Counted from the first letter of the stretch, positions 1-9,792 are shown. The stretch: 64,000 nucleotides of DNA from Pseudonocardia sulfidoxydans NBRC 16205 (GCF_007989085.1 NZ_BJVJ01000011.1:40047-104046); one strand, 5' to 3'. The notes: a model not told the origin generated them from the sequence alone. Numbers and translations: made by a program.

Positions 1-550
1 GGGCGAGGCACCAGTGGCGGGGCACCACGGTGCCGACGAGCACCGGGACGGGCCTGCCGGCGGTCAGCGCGGCGACGACCTCAGCGACGAGCGGACGCAG
101 ATCCTGCGCCGAGCTGTCGTCGACCAGGCGCACGCGGTACCTGCCGGCGGCGGGGACGTTGCGCGTGAGCCATCCGACCATTCCCCACGGTGTCGTCCCC
201 AGCGCCTGCGGCCACAGCCGGTTCGTCTCGCGGTGGACCTGCTTCTGGCGGGCGTCGTAGCGCGCGCCGAAGCCCTGCCGGACACCGCCGACGACCGGGT
301 CGGCGCCGCCCGGATCCAGCCGCTCGAGCTCCGCGGCCGACGCCCACGCCGACAGCGCGACGAGCACCGCGCTGCCGCACGTCGTCGCGTCGACCTGGTC
401 GAGCCGCACACCGTCGCGGACCTGGTCGCCCGGCCCGGTGGAGAGCAACGGCAGACCCCGCGCCACCAGGGGACGGACCCCGTCCACGGCGAGCGGGCGC
501 CGCCCGACGAGTGCCTGCACCGCGCGCCCGAACCCGCAGACCGTCCGCAC
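1..550 (-). CDS. C39-like papain-fold protein, C-terminus beyond left edge
   Basis: The minus-strand frame is open from a GTG just after an in-frame TAG to the window edge, giving 183 residues without the C-terminus. Residues 56-62 (TTCGSAV) place a Cys at 58 at the head of a helix, as in papain-fold peptidases, and PRHW near residue 178 supplies a candidate catalytic His (H179) at the start of a strand. PWGMVGWLT precedes it. This Cys/His layout resembles the peptidase C39-like family of actinobacterial hypothetical proteins. No signal peptide is visible, so a cytoplasmic role or a missing N-terminal extension is possible. The family assignment is inferred from residue spacing only; substrate is unknown. 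The start is uncertain because no clear ribosome-binding site precedes the GTG. Confidence 0.6.
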   Translation of the reverse strand, partial: MRTVCGFGRAVQALVGRRPLAVDGVRPLVARGLPLLSTGPGDQVRDGVRLDQVDATTCGSAVLVALSAWASAAELERLDPGGADPVVGGVRQGFGARYDARQKQVHRETNRLWPQALGTTPWGMVGWLTRNVPAAGRYRVRLVDDSSAQDLRPLVAEVVAALTAGRPVPVLVGTVVPRHWCLA

Positions 551-589
551 GAGGGGAATCTATCCCGCACCGGCGGGGTTTCGCGGGGC

Positions 590-1015
590 ATGAGCGCCGA
601 ACTGACCCCCGAGGTCGTCGACTTCCTCTCCGCCGGCACCCGTACCGGCCTGCTCGCCTTCACCGCCGCCGACGGCCGCCCGCTCGCAGCGCCGGTGTGG
701 TTCGTGGTCGAGGACGGCGCGCTCGTCTTCAACACCGGCGCCACCACCGCGAAAGGCCGCGCCCTGGCGCGCGACCCCCGGGTTGCGCTCGTCGTCGACA
801 TCGCCGAGCCGCCGTACGCGTTCGTGCAGGTCCAGGGCGTGGCCGAGACCAGCGAAGACCCCGGCGAGCTGGTCCGCACCGCGACCGCGCTGGGTGCCCG
901 CTACATGGGCGCCGACCGCGCCGAGGAGTACGGCCGCCGCAACGCCGTCCCCGGCGAGCTCGTGGTGCGGCTGCGCCCGACGAAGGTCGTCGCGAACCTG
1001 GCCGTCGCCGACTGA
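590..1015 (+). CDS. PPOX-class flavin/F420-dependent oxidoreductase
   Basis: This 141-residue protein has the split-barrel layout of the pyridoxamine-5'-phosphate-oxidase-like superfamily: a helix ending in FLSAGTRTGLLAF, strands around PLAAPVWFVVEDGALVF, the NTGATTAKGRALARDPRVAL segment typical of F420-binding members, and a closing strand before the C-terminal RLRPTKVV. Actinobacterial proteins of this size with the KxRxLxRDPRV pattern are usually annotated as TIGR03618-like F420-dependent reductases of unknown substrate. The ATG starts right after the GCGGGG stretch. The neighbours on either side are on the opposite strand, so it appears to be monocistronic. Family is fairly sure; whether the cofactor is F420, FMN or heme is not decided by the sequence. 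Confidence 0.8.
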   Translation: MSAELTPEVVDFLSAGTRTGLLAFTAADGRPLAAPVWFVVEDGALVFNTGATTAKGRALARDPRVALVVDIAEPPYAFVQVQGVAETSEDPGELVRTATALGARYMGADRAEEYGRRNAVPGELVVRLRPTKVVANLAVAD

Positions 1016-1025
1016 CCGGCCCCGG

Positions 1026-1334
1026 TCAGCCCCGCTGCGCCTGGTCGTTCGCGGGCGCGCCGCGTTCGGAGTCGGCGTCCCAACCCGCGGCGAGCCGTGA
1101 GACGACACCCGCGAAGTCGTTGGTCGCGACGGTCAGGTCGCCGGCCCGGCCCGCGGCCAGGCCCAGCAGATAGGCGGTCACCGGCGCGGCCGGACGGCTG
1201 ACCCCGTGCGCGACGTCGGCGGTCAGGTCGAGGACCGTGTCCACCAGCGCGTCGGTGTCGACGGTGTCCTCCAGCCCCAGCTCCCGGCGGACGGCGGTGA
1301 CCCACTCGGTCATGGCTCTCGAATCGTCGCTCAC
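1026..1334 (-). CDS. DUF6457 small protein, MoCo-associated family
   Basis: A 102-residue soluble protein with the TEWVTAVRRELGLED opening and the AAPVTAYLLGLAAGRAG segment that mark DUF6457 proteins. In actinobacteria this domain commonly occurs beside, or fused to, MobA/FdhD-type factors for molybdenum-cofactor enzymes such as formate dehydrogenase. Here it is downstream of an OFA-type carrier on the same strand, in keeping with formate/oxalate metabolism, though no dehydrogenase is in view. The GTG start lies six bases after a TAGGTT -10-like hexamer, so the mRNA could be leaderless; an internal ATG at 1313 (MTEWVT) is the alternative start. The biochemical role of the domain is not known to me. 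Confidence 0.75.
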   Translation of the reverse strand: MSDDSRAMTEWVTAVRRELGLEDTVDTDALVDTVLDLTADVAHGVSRPAAPVTAYLLGLAAGRAGDLTVATNDFAGVVSRLAAGWDADSERGAPANDQAQRG

Positions 1335-1453
1335 CCCGGCAACCTACCCACCGCCGCGGGCGATCACGCCCGGAACGCCGACGGGTCCTCGGCGAGATCG
1401 GCGCTGCGGGTGTCGCGCACCGGCAGGTCCGAACCGGAGCTGCCGCCGCGGCG

Positions 1454-1588
1454 TCAGCCCCCGAACAGCGCCGGCAGCTTGAGCAGCAACTGCCACAGCC
1501 CGTAGGCGAACGGCACGCCCACCCACAGCCAGGCCAACACGATCAGCACCGGCGGGACCCGGCGCTCCTGCCCCTCACGCGCGCTCAT
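1454..1588 (-). CDS. MFS transporter small subunit, single-TM protein
   Basis: A 44-residue protein with a charged N-terminus (MSAREGQERR) and one hydrophobic stretch, residues 13-31, rich in Leu, Val and Trp. Its ATG overlaps the stop of the OFA carrier gene by four bases (ATGA), so translation is probably coupled. Very small one-helix proteins directly after OFA-type MFS genes are widely annotated in actinobacteria as the MFS transporter small subunit; size, hydrophobicity and position all fit. It presumably binds the carrier in the membrane. After its TGA the same frame stays open for 29 more codons with coding-like third positions, which may be a decayed extension. Confidence 0.75.
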   Translation of the reverse strand: MSAREGQERRVPPVLIVLAWLWVGVPFAYGLWQLLLKLPALFGG

Positions 1589-3072
1589 CGCGTGGCCTCC
1601 TGTTCGCCGGTACGGGCACCGTCATCGGTACGGGCACCTTCACCGGTACGGGCACCTTCGTCGGTACGGGCACCTTCGCCGGTACGGACACCGGAGCGGC
1701 TCCCGGTCGTCCCGTCGTCCGTCTCGTGCCACTTCGGGTCGACCGGCCTGATCAGCTCGTTGGCGACGAAACCGATCACCAGCAGGACGATCATGATGAT
1801 GAACGACGTCGTGTAACGCGCCGGGCCCGCCTCGCCCTGGTGCGCGTCGGCGATCGCGTTGACGATCATCGGGCCGAGCACCCCCGCGACCGACCATGCC
1901 GTGAGCAGCCGGCCGTGGATCGCGCCCACCTGGTAGGTACCGAACAGGTCACGCAGGTACGCCGGGGCCGTCGCGAAGCCGGCACCGTAGAACGACAGGA
2001 TCAGCATCGCGCAGATCAGGAACAGCACCTTGTTCGAGTTCGTCGTGAGCTCGATGACGAGGTAGAGGATCGCGCCGACATACAGGTACATCCGGTAGAT
2101 GTTCTTGCGCCCGATGAGGTCCGACGTCGTGGACCACACGAAGCGCCCGAACATGTTCGCCAGCGACAACAGGGCCGCGAAGCCCGCCGCGGCGGCCGCG
2201 AACGACGCCGCAGGGTTCGACCCGCCGAAGAAGTCCATGAAGATCGGCGCCGCCTTCTCCAGGATTCCGATGCCCGCGGTGACGTTGAAGCACAACACGA
2301 TCCACAGGAGCCAGAACTGTGGCGTCTTGATCGCGTTGGCCGCCGACACCCCGCTCGTGGTGATCAGCTTGCCCGTCTTCTGCGCCGCCGGGTTCCAGCC
2401 CGCCGGACGCCAGTCGTCGGCGGGGACGCGGATCAGCAGCCAGCCCATCGACATGAACACCGCGTACGCCAGGCCCATGATCAGGAACGTCAGCGCGATC
2501 CCGTCGGGGTCCGGCGGGTTCCCGGTGGCCCCGAACGCCGCCAGCATCGACGCCGACCACGGCGACGCGATCAGCGCGCCACCACCGAAGCCCATGATCG
2601 CGATGCCGGTCGCCATGCCCGGCCGGTCGGGGAACCACTTGATCAGGGTCGACACCGGCGAGATGTAGCCGATGCCCAGCCCGATCCCGCCGACGGCGCC
2701 GTAGCCCAGCACCACCAGCCAGTACTGCCGCGTCCACACGCCCAGCGCCGAGATCAGGAAGCCCGCCACGAAGCAGATCGACGACACGAGCATCGCCCAG
2801 CGCGGCCCGTTGCGGTCGACGCGCGTGCCGAACACCGCCGCCGACAGCCCCAGCATCACGATGCCCAGCTGGAACGGCAGCGAACTCGCGACACCGGAGA
2901 TGTTCAGGCCCTTCTCCAGAGGCGTCTTGAACACGCTCCACGCGTAGGCCTGCCCGATCGCGAGATGCACCGCGAGCGCCGCCGGGGGGACGAGCCATCG
3001 GCTCCAGCCGGGCCGCGCGATGATCCGCTCACGGGTGAGGAAACCGGCGCGGTGGCCATCGGTCACGGTCAT
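1585..3072 (-). CDS. OFA-family MFS transporter (oxalate/formate antiporter type)
   Basis: A 495-residue major facilitator with about twelve hydrophobic segments. The N-terminus GWSRWLVPPAALAVHLAIGQ followed by YAWSVFKTPLE is characteristic of the oxalate:formate antiporter (OFA) family. GGIGLGIGYISPVSTLIKWFPDRPGMATGIAIMGFGGGA spans the helix 4-5 motif; quoted here only as a landmark, key residues are the WFPDRPG turn. I chose the ATG preceded by GAGGGG eight bases upstream; an earlier in-frame start lacks a site. The C-terminal tail carries five six-residue repeats (GARTGE-like) after the last helix and is probably cytoplasmic. A small one-helix partner overlaps its stop. A divergent family III CoA-transferase starts 122 bp away, matching an oxalate/formyl-CoA theme; substrate is inferred. 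Confidence 0.85.
   Translation of the reverse strand: MTVTDGHRAGFLTRERIIARPGWSRWLVPPAALAVHLAIGQAYAWSVFKTPLEKGLNISGVASSLPFQLGIVMLGLSAAVFGTRVDRNGPRWAMLVSSICFVAGFLISALGVWTRQYWLVVLGYGAVGGIGLGIGYISPVSTLIKWFPDRPGMATGIAIMGFGGGALIASPWSASMLAAFGATGNPPDPDGIALTFLIMGLAYAVFMSMGWLLIRVPADDWRPAGWNPAAQKTGKLITTSGVSAANAIKTPQFWLLWIVLCFNVTAGIGILEKAAPIFMDFFGGSNPAASFAAAAAGFAALLSLANMFGRFVWSTTSDLIGRKNIYRMYLYVGAILYLVIELTTNSNKVLFLICAMLILSFYGAGFATAPAYLRDLFGTYQVGAIHGRLLTAWSVAGVLGPMIVNAIADAHQGEAGPARYTTSFIIMIVLLVIGFVANELIRPVDPKWHETDDGTTGSRSGVRTGEGARTDEGARTGEGARTDDGARTGEQEATR
1608..1692. repeat. Five 18-bp tandem repeats in the carrier's 3' end
   Basis: CGGTACGGGCACC recurs at 1608, 1626, 1644, 1662 and 1680 with an exact 18-bp period. 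On the minus strand it encodes the hexapeptide repeat GARTGE/GARTDE in the hydrophilic tail of the OFA carrier. The period is a multiple of three, so copy-number change would not shift the frame. It is probably a slippage-prone microsatellite with no transport role. Confidence 0.9.
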
Positions 3073-3194
3073 GGACACATCCCCTCGAACGGACTGAACC
3101 GGCCGAAGACAAGTGAGCGTGACGCGCGTCGCAGTGCGGGAGGTCGCGCTCACCGAAAGGTCCGGTTCCGGCGGCGCCGTGCTTGGCTCGGGGT

Positions 3195-4364
3195 ATGACG
3201 CTCCCCCTCGACGGCATCCGCGTCGTCACCTTCGACCACGCCGTCTCGGTCCCCTACGCCGGACGACTGCTCGCCGACCTCGGCGCCGACGTCGTCAAGG
3301 TCGAGCGTCCCGGCGGCGACTTCGCCCGCTTCTACGACACCGCCTGCGGCGACGTCTCCTCCTACTTCGCGTGGATCAACCGCGGCAAACGCTCCGTCGT
3401 GCTCGACCTCAAGTCCCCAGCCGGGCTCGCCGCCGCGCACCGGCTCGTCGACACCGCCGACGTCGTCCTCGCCAACCTCGGCCCCGGCGCGACCGCCCGG
3501 CTCGGGCTCGACGGCGACACCCTGCGCGCCCGGCTCCCCCGGCTCGTCACCTGCGAGCTCACCGGCTACGGCGACGGTGGGCCCGCCGCGGGCCGCAAGG
3601 CCTACGACGCCCTCATGCAGTCCGAGGCCGGGCTGCTGGAGCTCACCGGCGACGGACCCGTCACCGCCCGCGCCGGCATCTCCGTGGCCGACATCGCGGC
3701 CGGTGTGCAGGTCCACGCCGCCGTCCTCGCCGCGCTCCTGCACCGGATGCGCACCGGCGAGGGCGCCACCCTGCGCATCTCGCTGCTCGAGGCGCTCACC
3801 GAGTGGATGCACCAGCCGATGCTCTACGCGCTCGGCACCGGCACCCCGCCCCCGCGCACCGGCGGCCACCACCCCTCGATCGCGCCCTACGGGCCCTTCC
3901 CCTGCGGCGACGGCGTCTCCGTCCACCTCGCCGTCCAGAACGAACGCGAGTGGGCGCGGCTGTGCGCCGTCGTCCTCGGCGACGCCACCCTGGCCACCGA
4001 CGCCCGCTTCACGGCGGTGCGCGACCGCGTCGCCAACAGGGACGCGCTGCACCACGAGATCGACCGCAGGCTGGCGACGATCAGCGCCGAGCGTGCAGGC
4101 GAGCTGCTCGACGAAGCCGACATCGCCTGGACCCGGGTCGGGCTGGTCGCGGACCTGCCCGACCACCCCCAGCTCATCGCCCGCAACCGCTGGCGTGACG
4201 TCGCCGTGCCGGGCGGGCCGACGGTGCCGATGGCGGTGCCGCCCGTCGACTCCTCGGCCTGGCCCGCCCCCGACGGCGCCGTCCCCGCCCTCGGCGCCCA
4301 CACCCGCGAGGTCCTCACCGAGCTCGGCTACACCGGCGACGACCTCGCCACGCTGCTTCCCTGA
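3195..4364 (+). CDS. CaiB/BaiF family III CoA-transferase
   Basis: A 389-residue family III CoA-transferase, which moves CoA from an acyl-CoA donor to a carboxylic acid through an aspartyl-CoA thioester. Family landmarks are LDGIRVVTFDH at the N-terminus, LADLGADVVKVERPGGD, NRGKRSVVLDLKSP and the catalytic block AYDALMQSEAGL, in which D138 is the expected nucleophile. Length matches the family (about 380-430). The gene diverges from an OFA carrier; formyl-CoA:oxalate CoA-transferase with an oxalate/formate antiporter is the classic pairing, so that is the leading guess. No oxalyl-CoA decarboxylase is in the window, so another carboxylate is possible. The ATG was chosen over an upstream in-frame TTG. 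Confidence 0.85.
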   Translation: MTLPLDGIRVVTFDHAVSVPYAGRLLADLGADVVKVERPGGDFARFYDTACGDVSSYFAWINRGKRSVVLDLKSPAGLAAAHRLVDTADVVLANLGPGATARLGLDGDTLRARLPRLVTCELTGYGDGGPAAGRKAYDALMQSEAGLLELTGDGPVTARAGISVADIAAGVQVHAAVLAALLHRMRTGEGATLRISLLEALTEWMHQPMLYALGTGTPPPRTGGHHPSIAPYGPFPCGDGVSVHLAVQNEREWARLCAVVLGDATLATDARFTAVRDRVANRDALHHEIDRRLATISAERAGELLDEADIAWTRVGLVADLPDHPQLIARNRWRDVAVPGGPTVPMAVPPVDSSAWPAPDGAVPALGAHTREVLTELGYTGDDLATLLP

Positions 4365-4383
4365 CCCGCGCGCGGGACGACCG

Positions 4384-4558
4384 CGCGCAACCGCACTGCC
4401 ACGAAACGGCCCGTCGACAACAGTGAGGTTGCGGCCGATCGTTCGCGCGCAACCGCACTGCTGTCCGCGGCCCGGAAATCAGCAGTGAGGTTGCCGCCGA
4501 TCATTCGCGCGCAACCGCACTGCTGTCCGCGGCCCGGAAATCAGCAGTGAGGTTGCGC
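4384..4558. repeat. Palindromic element family 3, three tandem 62-bp units
   Basis: Between two convergent genes, three units repeat with a 62-bp period. Each starts with GCGCAACCGCACTG and ends with CAGTGAGGTTGC, its near-perfect inverted repeat (one G/A mismatch). Units 2 and 3 are almost identical, sharing the spacer CTGTCCGCGGCCCGGAAATC; unit 1 has diverged. A single related copy, with fully paired arms, lies between trpS and an MFS gene at 52727. Each unit can form a long hairpin on either strand. Confidence 0.9.
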
Positions 4559-4584
4559 GGGGGTTGCTCGCCCCGGCAACGCAG

Positions 4585-4616
4585 AACGCCGGCCCCCTGA
4601 CCCGGGGACCGGCGTT
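4585..4616 (-). terminator. Hairpin terminator after clpX
   Basis: AACGCCGGCCCC and GGGGACCGGCGTT form a 12-13 bp stem with one non-Watson-Crick position and a short loop, 17 bp after the clpX stop. There is no T-run, as is usual for high-GC actinobacterial terminators. Confidence 0.7.
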
Positions 4617-4633
4617 GCGTGAAGCGCTGAGTG

Positions 4634-5914
<1,281 letters not shown>

Positions 5915-6091
5915 GAGTGCAGACCCCAGTCCCATCCGGCACACCGACGCGGTGCGCCCGCTCGTGACGGTACCTGCCGAGCACGCTTCCCGGGGAGCGT
6001 CGAAACGCCCTGTTCGGGAAACGGCTCGGCAGACGGTCGAATCCGAGGCCCCGAGGCCCCTGCCGCCGGCCCGCCGGACCGGACGACCACG

Positions 6092-6721
6092 TCAGCCGAC
6101 GGCCGACAGCTTCCGGCTCTGGATGATCTCGTCGACGATGCCGTAGTCCTTGGCCTCGTCGGCGGTGAGGATGCGGTCGCGCTCGATGTCCTCGTGCACC
6201 TGCTCGGCCGTGCGGCCGCTGTGCTTGGCGAGGGTGGTCTCGAGCAGCCGCCGCATCCGGGTGATCTCCGCGGCCTGGATCTCCAGGTCGGACACCTGGC
6301 CGTAGAAGCCCTCGGTGGCCGGCTGGTGGATCAGGATCCGGGCGTTCTGCACCGCGAGGCGCCGGCCCGGGGTCCCGGCGGCGAGCAGCACCGCGGCGGC
6401 CGACGCCGCCTGCCCGAGGCAGACGGTCTGGATGTCGGGCCGGATGAACTGCATCGTGTCGTAGATCGCCATGAGCGACGTGAACGAGCCGCCGGGCGAG
6501 TTGATGTACATGCTGATCTCACGGTCGGGGTCCGCGGACTCCAGGCACAGCAGCTGCGCCATGACGTCGTTGGCCGACGCGTCGTCGATCTGCACGCCGA
6601 GGAAGATGATGCGCTCCTCGAACAGCTTGTTGTACGGGTTGGACTCCTTGACCCCGTAGCTCGTGCGCTCGACGAACGAGGGCAGCACGTACCGCGACTG
6701 CGGCATCTGGAAGTTGCTCAC
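6092..6721 (-). CDS. clpP2: ATP-dependent Clp protease proteolytic subunit ClpP2
   Basis: Second ClpP paralog, 209 residues. The serine-protease triad is visible: Ser at about 107 in [10 protein letters not shown], His at about 132 in ILIHQPA, and Asp at about 182 in ERDRILT. The handle region and INSPGG oxyanion strand are present. The GTG start overlaps the clpP1 stop (GTGA), giving [11 protein letters not shown], and a GGGAG lies seven bases upstream, so coupled translation is likely. In actinobacteria ClpP1 and ClpP2 form a mixed tetradecamer in which each ring is one paralog, and ClpX or ClpC docks on the ClpP2 face; that arrangement is taken from family knowledge. Acts in the cytoplasm. 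Confidence 0.95.
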   Translation of the reverse strand: MSNFQMPQSRYVLPSFVERTSYGVKESNPYNKLFEERIIFLGVQIDDASANDVMAQLLCLESADPDREISMYINSPGGSFTSLMAIYDTMQFIRPDIQTVCLGQAASAAAVLLAAGTPGRRLAVQNARILIHQPATEGFYGQVSDLEIQAAEITRMRRLLETTLAKHSGRTAEQVHEDIERDRILTADEAKDYGIVDEIIQSRKLSAVG

Positions 6722-7377
6722 TGGGCACTCCCGTTCCCGTTCGACGCTGCGTCGGGCAGCTGCCCGGCACGCGAGATCACGTGGTCGACGAACCCGTACT
6801 CGAGCGCCTCCTGCGCGGAGAACCAACGGTCGCGGTCGAAGTCGGCCGTGATCTTCTCGACCGTCTGGCCGGTGTGGCCCGCGATCAGCTCCGCCATCTC
6901 ACGCTTGTGCCGGCGGAACAGCTCCGCCTGGATCGCGATGTCGGACTCGGTACCACCGACACCCGCCGACGGCTGGTGCATGAGGATCTGGCAGTGCGGC
7001 AGGGCGAAGCGCTTGCCGCGCGTGCCCGCCGACAGGAGGAACTGGCCCATCGAGGCAGCCAGCCCCATCGCATAGGTGGCCACGTCGCACTCGATGAACT
7101 CCATCGTGTCGAAGATGGCCATGCCCGCGGTCACCGAACCGCCGGGCGAGTTGATGTACAGCGCGATGTCGGCGGTGGGGTCCTCCGCCGACAGCAACAG
7201 CATCTGTGCCGCGATCCGGTTGGCGATGTCGTCGTCGACCTGCTGGCCGAGGACGATGATCCGCTGCTGGAGAAGCCGCTCGTACACGGAGTCCGACAAC
7301 GTCATCGACGTCGGCGCGCCGCGGCGCATCTCCGGCGGCAGGCCCGCGGAACGCGGGCCGCTGTCCTGCTGGCTCAC
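6718..7377 (-). CDS. clpP1: ATP-dependent Clp protease proteolytic subunit ClpP1
   Basis: First ClpP paralog, 219 residues with the chosen GTG ([10 protein letters not shown]), which follows a strong GAGGAGG four bases upstream. A GTG 48 bp further upstream (7425) with a weaker AGGA is an alternative and would add 16 residues. Triad: Ser109 in [14 protein letters not shown], His134 in ILMHQPS, Asp near 184 in FDRDRW. The N-terminal extension before the RIIVLG strand is longer than in Streptomyces ClpP1 and may be trimmed, since actinobacterial ClpP propeptides are processed. It pairs with ClpP2 from the overlapping downstream gene and is fed by ClpX. Standard order tig-clpP1-clpP2-clpX. Confidence 0.95.
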   Translation of the reverse strand: MSQQDSGPRSAGLPPEMRRGAPTSMTLSDSVYERLLQQRIIVLGQQVDDDIANRIAAQMLLLSAEDPTADIALYINSPGGSVTAGMAIFDTMEFIECDVATYAMGLAASMGQFLLSAGTRGKRFALPHCQILMHQPSAGVGGTESDIAIQAELFRRHKREMAELIAGHTGQTVEKITADFDRDRWFSAQEALEYGFVDHVISRAGQLPDAASNGNGSAQ

Positions 7378-7510
7378 GAGCCCTCCTCGACGGTAGTCCG
7401 ATGTTGAGCCTGCTGGCTCACTCACGTCATTCCTGCCTTCTGTCCGTACCCGGCTCGCGTACCCGGCCCGCCCCGTGGCGTCCGGGGTGATCCGTGTCGC
7501 CGACCCTACG

Positions 7511-7577
7511 CGGACGCCGGGACCGGCGTCCGCGTTCGGACGGGTTGTTCGCTGTGGGCGCACCCGGCGCCCACAGC
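7511..7577 (-). terminator. Two hairpins after trigger factor
   Basis: An 11-bp stem GCTGTGGGCGC/GCGCCCACAGC with a five-base loop lies 8 bp after the tig stop, followed 19 bp later by a 9-bp stem CGGACGCCG/CGGCGTCCG. Together they probably end or attenuate the tig transcript before clpP1. Confidence 0.65.
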
Positions 7578-7584
7578 GGGACGG

Positions 7585-9069
7585 TCAGGCGCTGGTGGAC
7601 GCACCCTTGGCGGCGTCGGCGTCGTCGGAGCCCGGCGCGTCGCCGGCCTCGTCGGAGGCAGCTTCGTCGGAGGCGGCGTCGGCGTCGGCGGACGCGGCCT
7701 CGTCGGAGACCACGTCGCCCTCGACGACCTCGGGGGCCTCGTCGTCGGCCGGGCCGAGGAGATCGGAGAGGTCGACCGCGGCGCCCGCCTCGTCGGTGAC
7801 GGTGGCGGCCCGCACGGCGACGATCAGCGCCTTGCTGCGCCGCACGTCGGAGTAGATCGCGCCGAGCTGGCCCGACTGCTGGATGCGCTGGACGAACTCG
7901 TCGGGCGACATCCCGTACTGCTGGGCCTGGTAGACGATCCGCTCGGTGAGCTCCTGGTCGCTGACCGAGACCTCCTCCGCGTCGGCCAGCGCGTCGAGGA
8001 TCAGCCGGACCTTGACCGACTTCTCGGCTTCGGCACGGGCCTCCGCGTCGAACTCCTCGCGGGTCTTGTCCTGCGTCTTCAGGAACTCCGCGAACTTGTC
8101 CTCGTCGTGGTCGAACGCGTGGACGGCGTCGTGCAGGGTCGACTCGACCTCGGCGTTGACGACCGACTCCGGCAGCGGCACCTCGGTGGCGTCGACGATC
8201 GCGTCGAGCACCTTGTCGCGGGCCTGCGTGACCTGCTCCATGCGCCGGACGCGGCCCAGCCGCTCCTTGAGGTCGGTGGTCAGCTCGTCGAGCGTGTCGA
8301 ACTCGCTGGCGAGCTGGGCGAACTCGTCGTCGGCGTCGGGGAGGCTGCGCTCCTTGACGGCGGTGACGGTGACGGTGACCTCGGCGTCCTTGTCGGCGTA
8401 CTCGCCGGCGACGAGCGTCGAGGTGAAGGTCTTCGACTCGCCGGCGGACAGGCCGGTGATGGCCTCGTCGATGCCGTCGATCAGGCCGCCCTGGCCGACC
8501 TGGTAGGAGAACCCAGTGGTCGCGGCCTCCTCGATCTCCTTGCCGTCGACCGACGCGGCGAGGTCGATCTGGACGAAGTCGTCGTTCGCGGCGGCGCGCT
8601 CGACACCGGTGAGGGTGCCGAAGCGGGCGCGCAGCGAGTCGAGCTGCTCGGTGACCTGCTCGTCGGTGACCGACACGTCGTCGACCGCGACGGTGACGCC
8701 GTCGAGGTCGGGCAGCGTGATCTCGGGCCGCACGTCGACCTCGGCGGTGAATGTCAGCTTCTCGCCGTCGGCGATCTCGGTGACCTCGATCTCGGGCTGC
8801 CCGATCGGGGTGACCTTCTCCGACGCCGTCACGGCCTCGCTGTACTTGCCGGGGATCGCGCCGTTGACGACCTCGTCGAGGACGACACCGCGGCCCAGGC
8901 GGGCCTCGAGGATGCGGGCCGGCGCCTTGCCCTGGCGAAAGCCGGGGATGCGGACCTGCTGGGCGATCTTCTTGTACGCGCGGTCGAAGTCGGGCTTGAG
9001 CTCGTCGAACGGCACCTCGACATTGATACGGACGCGCGTCGGGCTGAGGTGCTCGACGGTGCTCTTCAC
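7585..9069 (-). CDS. tig: Trigger factor
   Basis: Ribosome-bound chaperone and peptidyl-prolyl isomerase that meets nascent chains at the exit tunnel. The 494 residues show the N-terminal ribosome-binding domain with the signature GFRQGKAP, the FKBP-like PPIase domain around residues 160-245 and the helical C-terminal arms. The GTG (VKSTVEHLSPTRV) was chosen because GAGGAG stands seven bases upstream and because trigger factors begin here; a longer upstream frame is spurious. The last 60 or so residues are a low-complexity acidic Ala/Asp/Glu/Ser tail (repeats of DEAAS), a feature common in actinobacterial trigger factors. It heads the tig-clpP1-clpP2-clpX block. Confidence 0.96.
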   Translation of the reverse strand: MKSTVEHLSPTRVRINVEVPFDELKPDFDRAYKKIAQQVRIPGFRQGKAPARILEARLGRGVVLDEVVNGAIPGKYSEAVTASEKVTPIGQPEIEVTEIADGEKLTFTAEVDVRPEITLPDLDGVTVAVDDVSVTDEQVTEQLDSLRARFGTLTGVERAAANDDFVQIDLAASVDGKEIEEAATTGFSYQVGQGGLIDGIDEAITGLSAGESKTFTSTLVAGEYADKDAEVTVTVTAVKERSLPDADDEFAQLASEFDTLDELTTDLKERLGRVRRMEQVTQARDKVLDAIVDATEVPLPESVVNAEVESTLHDAVHAFDHDEDKFAEFLKTQDKTREEFDAEARAEAEKSVKVRLILDALADAEEVSVSDQELTERIVYQAQQYGMSPDEFVQRIQQSGQLGAIYSDVRRSKALIVAVRAATVTDEAGAAVDLSDLLGPADDEAPEVVEGDVVSDEAASADADAASDEAASDEAGDAPGSDDADAAKGASTSA

Positions 9070-9340
9070 GGTGGTACTCCTCGGACTGGCGGCCGGCGAT
9101 GTGGCGGTTCGCGCGCCGCGCCGTGCGGACCGTCCGGCCCCTGCCGAGCTGGCGGCGTCCGGGCTGGTCACACGATGCGCGGAGTGGTTCCGACCGCGCT
9201 GAGGCGGTCGTGACGCCGGCGCGACGGCGTCATTGGTCCGGCCGAGTCTAGGCGAGCCGTCACAGACCCTGATGCCGGACCGCCGCGAGGTGCGCCGTAC
9301 GTCACCGTGACGGCGCGTCGAGCCGGTGCCCGGTGGGCGT

Positions 9341-9685
9341 TCAGCCGGGTCCCGCGGCACCGACGGGCAGTACCACGTCGGCGAACGTGACGTCGACGGC
9401 GACGGGCCCGAGCACCGTGCGGACGCGCTCGGCGAGGGCCCCGGCGAGGGCGGGCAACGGCGTGCCGAACCGGACGACGACCGCGACCCGGGTGGGCTCC
9501 CCCGGTCCGCCGACGCGGACGCCCAGCAGCCGCCGGCCGGGCAGGTACGACGCGACCGCGCCGAACGGACCGCCGTCGAGCCGGTCGACCTCGGGGTGGG
9601 CGAGCACGGCGGAGGCGACGGCCTCCGCGGTCCCCCGCGGCGCCGACGTGCCGGACTGCTGCGGAGGGCCGTCGGGCGTGGTCAC
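9341..9685 (-). CDS. Asp23/Gls24-like small protein
   Basis: A 114-residue protein whose body, AVASAVLAHPEVDRLDGG then FGAVASYLPGRRLLGVRVG and a closing VAVDVTFADVVLPV, follows the Asp23/Gls24 (alkaline-shock) fold: a helix, 'V..V.RL.GG', a central strand pair and a terminal VDV strand. Such proteins act as membrane-surface scaffolds in envelope stress in Gram-positives; in actinobacteria their function is poorly defined. The GTG seven bases after TACCGT was preferred (leaderless arrangement); a GTG six bases earlier is the alternative. It lies beside csbD and the ECF/Asp23 operon, so it probably belongs to the same stress block. Homology is judged by eye and is moderate. Confidence 0.6.
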   Translation of the reverse strand: MTTPDGPPQQSGTSAPRGTAEAVASAVLAHPEVDRLDGGPFGAVASYLPGRRLLGVRVGGPGEPTRVAVVVRFGTPLPALAGALAERVRTVLGPVAVDVTFADVVLPVGAAGPG

Positions 9686-9725
9686 GTCCACAACGGTAGC
9701 GCCGCGCCGGGTCGTGGCACGACTC

Positions 9726-9765
9726 GTGAGCGGCGATAGTCGCTCTAGCGACTATCGCCGCTCAC
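9726..9765. repeat. Palindromic element family 1, copy 1 (40 bp)
   Basis: A perfect 19-bp inverted repeat, GTGAGCGGCGATAGTCGCT and its complement, separated by two bases. It sits beyond the csbD 3' end, after a separate GC hairpin. Other 40-bp copies are at 20671, 54759 and 62336. Confidence 0.95.
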
Positions 9766-9792
9766 AGGGTTCTGGGCCCGCCAGGCAAACGC

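Noticed and set aside
1451..1456. Selenocysteine or programmed read-through at the small-subunit TGA
   Set aside because: No SECIS-like hairpin immediately follows and the family ends near this length.
4384..4558. A short CRISPR array
   Set aside because: Only three units, units 2 and 3 identical including the spacer, arms palindromic, and no cas genes nearby.
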